From Lonicera japonica (lineage: Eukaryota; Streptophyta; Magnoliopsida; Dipsacales; Caprifoliaceae), in the NCBI GenBank assembly GCA_021464415.1, contig JAKCWG010000921.1, forward strand, positions 434,001 to 498,000: a DNA stretch of 64,000 nt. Reading direction: 5' to 3'. Positions 56,661-64,000 of this stretch are shown piece by piece; position 1 is the first letter of the stretch; each line of letters begins with the position of its first letter. The notes under the pieces were generated by a model. The model was not told the DNA's origin, ran no database searches, and saw only the letters and a program-made list of their open reading frames with translations. Position numbers and translations under genes: made by a program.

Positions 56661-57933
56661 AGAGAATGGAAAATGTATCCGCAAGGCAAACAGAGAATGT
56701 AAAATGTTCATATTGTTGTAATGTAAATCACACATTAAAAACAGATGTATCGTACAATAAGTGAAATTAACATTAAACAATTAATCAAAAGCTCCTGAGA
56801 TTGAAAATTAATCTGGAGCTTTATTATTGACAAAACCCAAGTTTAGTTTCTTTATGGAATATATGAAACTTAGAATTTAGAGCGTAATGGTGATAGATTC
56901 AGATTCCCTTGAGGTTTTAAAAATTAAAGATCTCGCTACCACAATTGATGCGCCTGGCAATCTGCGGAACGAACTTGTATCGTACGTCCATCTTCCTTAG
57001 ATACTGAAAGAAAAACAAATGATCTCTAGATATTAACATCATTAAAACTAGGAAATAAGCTAGTGCCATTTTCACCATGTATGTTAATAATTAAGCTAGT
57101 ACAGAATATATTAAAAACTAGGAAATCAAAACCCAGCATGAAAGTTGCATGCTGAAAGTATAAATCTTGCATCGGAAAATCTAATCCTCGCGAAGCAATA
57201 CGTAAGATAAAGGGGATACTTCACCCATTAGCCATTCATTTTGAGTCGAATGCTCCAAACTTTGATATAGCATTAGAGGGAAGGCTATTACCTATATGTC
57301 AAGCCCAATAGCTCCACGTCAGCCACTATAACTAGTGACGTGTTTGCCTCAAAATTATGCCACACGTGAATTTAAGCCTATCTAAGCCTTGCAAAGCAAT
57401 ATATAAGGTGAAGCAGCTACTCCACTCATTGGCAATTCATTTTTCTTTTCACTTATTCTTTTCTAACTCTATATGAGGAACCTTTAAGGTAGTCGCTACT
57501 CGCTCATCGGGATGAGTATAATGCCCCCTCTGTGCCTAACAAAAAAAATTCGTATAGTGTATTTTGGTACATTGATATTGTTGATATTAATTGAAAAGGA
57601 AAGTGGACTTAATTTAGAACAGAGGGAGTAAGAAAAGTTACACACGCACATATATGTATATTTTTTTTTTGAACAATTAAAAAAGAAGTGATTCACATGC
57701 CTGTGTTAAGAACAATGGACACTAGCTCTTTCCGTGACAATTCTTCAAATATCTTACCTGCATTTAAAAATAAGCAGACTCTAAAATCAAAGCATGACAA
57801 ATGCCTTCGTAAATAAGAGGATATATATATATATATATAATTATGTAAAAAGAGAGATAATTTAGCGGACTCTAAAATTGAAGAGAATATAGAAGCTAGT
57901 ACATTATAAGAGAAATTATTGGAGAAGATAAAC
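56661..57933. other. Spacer between convergent loci C and B
   Basis: No complete gene. On the minus strand, AATGCAG followed by GTAAGATATTTGAAG (about 57762) and TTTCAG followed by TATCTAAGGAAG (about 57005) look like acceptor-exon junctions and could be 3'-UTR exons of locus B, as 3'-UTR introns occur in some CNLs; low certainty. Confidence 0.35.
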
Positions 57934-60900
57934 TCACATTGCATTTTGGCGTGGTATTAAATTACCATCAATGCAAGTTTTCGTTCGAGGGGGAATCTCT
58001 GACCACCCAGGCCTTCTCTGCTTCAAAAGGGGGCAGCGAAGGATGTACAGCTCCACTGACTCAGTGAGGCTTTCCATGTTCGATAGATACTCGAGCTTCT
58101 CGCATTCCTCTATTGTTATTGTTCCAAGACAAGACAAGTTTCCAAACCAGTGGGGCAAGGTTTTAATTCCGAATCCATATATCCATAAAAATGTTAGGGA
58201 AGTGAAGTGTTGAACCTGTTCTGGTATCGATTCCCAATGTGACCACCCATATAAACAGAGTGCAGTAAGAGACGGTTGCAAGTTTTGGATGGTGTTGAGA
58301 CTAGGAAATGAATTTAGCTCCTTTGAGAAGGTGCCGAGAGACAAATGCTTTAAGTGATTAAGGCAGCCCAAAGCCGGCAAACAAGTTAGTTTGTTGCAGT
58401 TGAATACATCTAAATCAAAGAGAGAAGTACCCACTGGTTCTAACTCCGGTAAAGTAATCAGATTACTGCATCTGTTTATGGTCAATGAATAGAGAGAGGT
58501 GCAGGATTGTAGTAGCCCACCTGGCAAACATCTTAACTCCTCACAATTATTAATACACAAATATTTAAGGGATACGAGATTGGGGAAAACAAGTGATTTT
58601 ATTGGAGAACTAGCTATTTGGAGGTTTTTTATAGATTTGTTGTTCTCCAACAGCCCATCCGGAAGGTAAGTAAGCTCTGCCACTGTATTGATCGACAAAG
58701 AAGTGAGAGTTGTCAAGTTTCTGCATATATCTGTAAGTGGTGAGACGCTATTCACATTTGTAACTTTCAATTTCTTGATAGTTGTAAAACATCTGGGAGC
58801 AATCGTCAACTTTGGGCATTCCTGAATTGCCAGTTCCTCTAGCCGAGGAAATATTAATTCTCCAATTTCCGTCCATTCCTCCAGGTTGGGCATCGTTGTT
58901 AGCCGGAAAGTAATCAACGCTGGAAAAAATACTGATGTCTCATTTATACTGCCACTATGATGACGACCGTGATGATAAAACGAAGTATCTATACACTTTA
59001 GATTAGGCATTTCAGCCAACATGAGTTCCCGAAGATGTGGTAGCTGCCCAAGCATTAATGGGAGATTCTTGCAATTTTTGCACCCTATTAATTCTATCTC
59101 TGCCACTGTATTGATTGACAAAGTAGTGAGAGTTGTCAAGTTTTTGAATATATCTGTAAGTGGTGAGATGCTATTCACGTTTGTAACTTTCAATTTCTTG
59201 ATAGTTGTAAAACATCTGGGAGCAGTCGTCAACTTCGGGCATTCCTGAATTGCCAGTTCCTCTAACCGAGGAAATATTAATTCTTCAATTTCCGTCCATT
59301 CCTCCAGGTTGGGCATCATTGTTAGCCGGAAAGTTATCAATGCCGGAAAAAATACTGACGTTTCATTTCTACTGCCACTATGATGATGACCTTGGTAATA
59401 AAACGAAGTATCTATATACTTCAGATTAGGCATTTCAGCCAACATGAGTTCCCGAAGATGTGGTAGCTGCCCAAGCATGGGGAGATTCTCGCAATTTTTG
59501 CACCCTATTAATTCTATCTCCACCAAATTTTCAAGAGGCAACCAGCTTCCATCCCTACCGTCAATATTCACCATCATTTTTATCATCCATGTTGGGAATT
59601 TATTACCCAAGAAGTATTGAATCGAAAGTCTCTTCAGGTTTGAATAAGGTTGGAGACCTTCCAAAACTTCCTCGTCATTTATCATGTTCTCTTTCCTGTT
59701 CCGACTCCACTGTAGTTCCAGCTTGTATATGTTTGTTTTTCCAAAAAAATCTCTTTTTGAGCTTCTTCTCTGCCACTCACTTTTTCAAGATAGTGTATCA
59801 AAACCTTACCTCTCAGGTGCTTTAAACAACCAAGCTCTTCAATGCGACAACCCTTGTGTCACCTAACATCAAACCTTGGTAATGTTTGAAGGCAAGTTAA
59901 CCGCCCCATCCGCCTTGGCAAGCTAGATCTTCCATGGTAATGGAGATATCTCAAGTTTATTAAATTAGTCAGCTCATCTGGAAGCTCATTCACCCAGCCA
60001 GCTAAGCATAAGGTCTGCAAATTGTATAGCTTCCCAATAGATTTAGGCAAAACTGCTACAACACCTGACAAGTCTAAGTACCTCAAATGTATCAGTTTGC
60101 TAATTGCATTTGACAAGTTTATCGTCAAAGCACAGGACAACTTTAAAACGCGCAAGCATTTGAAATTCGACATGTTACTAGACATATTATCATACAAGAG
60201 TAGTGTGTGCAAATATCTAGCCTTCTCCTTTGGCAATGTTGTCAATATTGCTTCCCCACCTGAGTACAATGCTAAGTGCCGAACTTGAGGAATGTCATTA
60301 ACTACAGAATCCTCCTCTAAGCGGAAGCATTCAGATTTTGAAACAGATTGCGCAAGGCCATGTACAAGATCATGCATCTTACAACGAACAATATTACCAT
60401 AAATATCCTTTTCTACATCTTGGAATAAGGAATTCCTGACCAAATCATTAAAAAATTGATTCCCTACATCCTCCATCACCTTGTTACTCCCCTCATCTAA
60501 TTGAAGGAATCCTAAAGCCATCCAGAGTTGGATTAATGGTTCCTTTTCTATGACACGATCCTTGACAAAGATGGAACAATATGCAAAACATCGCTTCAAA
60601 GAGGGCGATGGCAGATGATTAAAACTCAATTTCAAAATTCCCAAGACACCTTCATTCTCATTTTCACCAGAACCCCACAGTACACTTCTGTGAACATCCA
60701 ACCACTCGTCCCTTTCCTTTTTAGAAAACATCATCCCCCCAACGACCTTTGCTGCTAATGGCACACCTCGACACTTCTTCGCAATTTCAAGTCCTATGGC
60801 CTCCAGTTATCGTGTCATTGGTGGTCCTCCGGTTGCGAATGCTTTTTGCTTGAAGATAGACCAAATTTTATCGTCTGAAAGTAATTCCAGACAATGTGAA

Positions 60901-61865
60901 TCATGTGTTCCCATGATGGATGCCACACCTTGCTTACAAGTGGTAACAATAATACTGTTTCCCTTGGTTGTATTAAGGCAAAGTAAACAACTCTTAAAAT
61001 CCTCCCACTCAACGATATTGTCGTTCCAAACATCGTCAAGTACCAGGAGATATTTCTTCCCTCCCAACTCTTTTTGAAGGTCACCAAGTATTGCATCCTT
61101 GCTTTTTTCCTCCAACTTGCCCCCTTTAAGAAATTGTAGGATCTCCATTAGAAGCCTCTTGGTATCAAAATTATCAGATACACAAACCCAAATTCTCACA
61201 TCAAAGTGTCCCACTGTTTTTTCATCTTTGTATATTAGTTTAGCAATAGTTGTTTTCCCGGGATCGCCAATTCCCAATATGGGAATAACAGAAAGAACTT
61301 CTTGATTGCCAGAGTCGATCAGCACTTTCACTATTTCCGATTCTTCATTTTCCCTTCCAACGACTTCGGAATTGTCGAGGAAGGAATGAGTCTCTCGATT
61401 CGAAGAGCCTTGAAGGGAAACTGCATCCACAGCTCGCCTTTGGAGTCCAAATTCATTTGCATATTTGTTAATCTTCTCTAAGGATGTATTAGTTTTCCTG
61501 ATCTTGTGAGCCATTTTGGAACGGAATGCAATGGCATTAGGGGCTGAGAAGAAGGAGAGTACCTTTCTTTTCATTTGATTTTTGATCTCAATCTTAGGTC
61601 GGAGAATTTCATAAGCAAACTCATCCAAAGTAATTTCAACATCATCAGCTACATCTTTAAGTCTCTTCATCCATAACTTCACGGCCTCTTCCTGCACTTG
61701 TCTTGCCTCGGCATCATGTAACACGGCTCGAATCATGGTTAATGATTCACTAAGCCTAGTTAGTTCTTGTTTGAAACCCCATACAAGCCCAATCTCTTCA
61801 CCAATCAGTTATGCAACTTTATTTGTTACTCCTTGTAAAGCAACATTTACAAATGGATCAGACAT
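57934..61865 (-). pseudogene. CNL resistance gene, locus B (full length, three stops and a frameshift)
   Basis: Paralogue of locus A, intronless, about 1,310 codons. Start ATG 61865 (MSDPFVNVALQG). Codon 19 is TAA (61809-61811; TCA in A). Then come the coiled coil (LWMKRLKDVADDVEITLDEF), P-loop GIGDPGKTT, LVLDDVWND, IIVTTCKQG, a TAA at 60807-60809 (GAA in A), [15 protein letters not shown] and [13 protein letters not shown] at 59859-59861 (CGA in A) and a 1-bp shift near 59750 precede a 583-codon open LRR frame (59685-57934). The LRR region holds a ~420-bp tandem duplication (58681-59103 and 59104-59523), giving two copies of ELIGCKNC...LGQLPHLRELML. The gene ends GNLIPRQNAM. Non-functional as a full receptor. 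Confidence 0.92.
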
Positions 61866-61924
61866 TTTTGCCTCTCTGCTATATATCTAATAGATCTGCT
61901 ATATATATAGAAAGGGTACGTACT

Positions 61925-62170
61925 GAAACAGGGAGGTTTATTTAGAGATGGAGAAGTCAACAGAAAGAAGAAGTAAAATGGGAGTGAAGAAAGGAGATAA
62001 TAGATAGGTTCATGCAAACAGGGAGGTTTGTTTAGAGATGGAAAAGTTAACAGAAAGAAGAAGTAAAATGGAAGTGCCGAAAGGAGATCAGATAATAGAT
62101 GAGATGAAAAGATTCACAGAAAGAAGAAGTGAAATTGGAGTGCGCACGCACAGGAGATAAAGATTGGAGG
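61925..62170. repeat. ~85-bp minisatellite upstream of locus B
   Basis: About 2.7 copies of AACAGGGAGGTTTrTTTAGA...AACAGAAAGAAGAAGTAAAA...GGAGAT. Locus A has one copy at the same place (about 2785-2870). Confidence 0.8.
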
Positions 62171-63520
62171 ATGGATCTTGCAGGCTGCATTATTGATTGA
62201 TTATGTGTGGAATTTTTGGCGACTTTAGTAAAAGCAAAGATGGGCGGACTCCACTAATTAGATCTTTTCAGTTATTTAATAAATTAATTTTGTCCATTTC
62301 GTTCATCATTTATTTAAATTGCGTTTTAAAACAATATTCAAAAATAATTATATTTTTTACTAGAAGTTAGAAAATGTGACCATTAATTTAAATTGATGAA
62401 AATTTTTATGTCTCATTCTTGTATTTATGAATAAATATTATTCATTTTTTTTCTTACTTACGTGAAAAAAAAATTCTTTTTCACTTTCCAATTTTTTTTA
62501 TTTCTATAGAAGAAGGGAAAATGTGGCTCCAATAGAAAATTATGGAAAGTTGTGAAAAGTTAAAAATAAGTTGAGTAATATAATAAGATATTTTAATTTT
62601 TCTCTTACCTTTTAACTTTTTTCTTGAGAGTAAATTCTTTAGTTGGTGAGAAGAAACTTTCACAAAAAAATTGAAATAGCCATGCAGTTGTTGAAATTGC
62701 GATAAAATAAGAGTGTTATTCTTTACGCCTTCTAAATGTGTCACAAACACACCTGTCCAGAATTTAAATAAAAACATATTTTAACCTCCCCTTATTTATT
62801 ACGAACACCCCTTTTTATTGTCTGATATTAGGCGAGTACGTACTTAGTAACACACTATATCCATTTGAGTCGAGTCTATGCAAGTGAACACATCTCTCAG
62901 TAGGTGGGCCTTAATTATTTAGAAAATACTCTAGCACTCAATTGTTTGATGTTAGACGAGTTCTTTCCAACAAACTCTCCCCATGGGGTTGAGTGTATGT
63001 GATTGCACTCAATTGTTTAACAAGGAGGATGTTTTGTGACAAATATGGATGATGTAAATAATACCGACTTAAAATAATGCCTACATTACCATAAGTTATG
63101 ATGGAGAATTCTCTATATATGATCATTACTACATATTCTTGCTAATTTGTGTTAACATGATTATGATGAGGCACTTTTGCATCTCCGATTAATTGAATTT
63201 TTTGCACGCAACTTTAAGATATTATAATTAGTTAATTCAACGGTTAAATCGATTAATTATAAAATTGAGAGTAAGTTATTGGCGTATAAAATTTCTTTTT
63301 TTTCTTTTTACACCAGGTATAACTTGAACTTTCCCTTTAAATATACAACAACTATTTATATTTTTGAAAATGGAGTAAAATATCTTGTGTGACAATATTT
63401 TTTTGGCAAAAATTCAACAGATAATATTTTTTGGAAATAAGGGTCTAGTTTTTAATTATTTTTTTTCTAAAATAAGAACTTATTTATTAATTGTATGAGG
63501 GTTGTGATCAAACTTGCATT
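62171..63520. other. 5' flank of locus B and AT-rich intergenic DNA
   Basis: Similarity to the flank of A persists to about 62710. Beyond that the DNA is AT-rich with a short internal repeat (CTCAATTGTTTgATG near 62938 and CTCAATTGTTTAACA near 63007). No gene seen. Confidence 0.5.
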
Positions 63521-63522
63521 TT

Positions 63523-63928
63523 GTGCAAATTTAACTTTGCACAAAATTGTGTTTTGTGCATACTTAACTTTGCAATCCAGAAAATATAATGCAAATTTGT
63601 TTTGCATGATGTGCTTATATTTTTGAACAGGTATATTCTTATGTTTCACTCTTAAAACTCTAAAAGAACGTCAAATAAACCCAAATACATAGTAATATTT
63701 TAGAAAATAAATAGTGCAAAGCTAATTTTGCATAACCCCAAACAAATTATCATATATATTTTAATAAATGAGTTCTAAATATGTAATTTGTTGAAATTAT
63801 TCTAAAACACTATCAATTAAATACTTATTTATAATAATATGTTAAAAAAACACATAATGCAAACTTAATTTTGCATGATTCCATAAAAACTTACAATTTA
63901 AAAATCCATTGCAAAGTTAACTTTGCAC
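63523..63928. repeat. Cluster of six TGCAAA-TTAA-TTTGCA palindromes
   Basis: Imperfect ~19-20 bp palindromes at 63523-63542, 63556-63574, 63589-63607, 63714-63733, 63857-63876 and 63909-63928. Consensus rTGCAAAnTTAAnTTTGCAy. Spacing is irregular (14 to 124 bp) and the intervening DNA is unrelated. Confidence 0.85.
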
Positions 63929-64000
63929 TTTTTTTAAAGTTTTGTCTAATATAGGCCCTTAATTCATAAAAAAATATTACTCCCTAATTTAATTTATTTT

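Noticed and set aside
56930..57010. Minus-strand exon-like segment reading YLRKMDVRYKFVPQIARRIN.
   Set aside because: One short segment with a plausible acceptor only; no recognisable family or neighbouring exons. Kept only as a possible 3'-UTR exon.

Overview
This is plant nuclear DNA, most likely from a flowering plant and probably a eudicot; the species is not determinable. The evidence is intronless CC-NB-ARC-LRR (CNL) resistance-gene relatives, a Sirevirus-type copia retrotransposon, an Athila-like gypsy derivative, a CACTA (En/Spm) DNA transposon with plant-type introns, and long AT-rich intergenic DNA. No gene appears intact across its visible length except possibly one very small coiled-coil frame (26069-26257). 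The window reads as a decayed resistance-gene cluster invaded by nested transposons.

Layout. (1) 1-3740: CNL locus A on the minus strand, cut by the left window edge, with one nonsense codon. (2) 3741-9706: AT-rich intergenic DNA with dispersed repeats, ending in an array of ~230-290 bp units. (3) 9707-41373: a 31.7-kb CACTA element bounded by degenerate TIRs and a perfect AGT target duplication, inserted in that array. It carries two outward-pointing genes: a minus-strand Transposase_24 (Ptta/En/Spm-type) gene and a plus-strand Ulp1 (C48 peptidase)-like gene. Between them lie a Mutator-like transposase fragment and a duplicated small coiled-coil gene. Two retrotransposons are nested inside: a 10.1-kb Sirevirus-like copia (11982-22073, TSD GTCGG) in an exon of the transposase gene, and a 7.3-kb gag-protease-only Athila-like element (29461-36742, TSD CCAAG) in the presumed first intron of the Ulp1 gene. 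An 18-bp palindrome, ATTACTGGnnCCAGTAAT, recurs throughout the CACTA introns and spacers and was seen nowhere else. (4) 41374-46354: the rest of the repeat array and AT-rich DNA with a compound microsatellite. (5) 46355-55210: a non-coding segment in about three diverged copies. (6) 55460-56660: a very decayed plus-strand CNL relic (locus C). (7) 57934-62710: CNL locus B on the minus strand, a paralogue of A with three nonsense codons and a frameshift. (8) 62711-64000: AT-rich DNA with six short palindromes.

The best-supported new observations are the exact CACTA boundaries with a reconstructable empty site, the element-restricted palindrome, the loss of two catalytic residues in the Ulp1-like protein, the third NLR relic, and the copy-number change of a palindromic 22-bp repeat between sister LTRs. 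All protein identifications come from motif recognition by eye; no database search was run.
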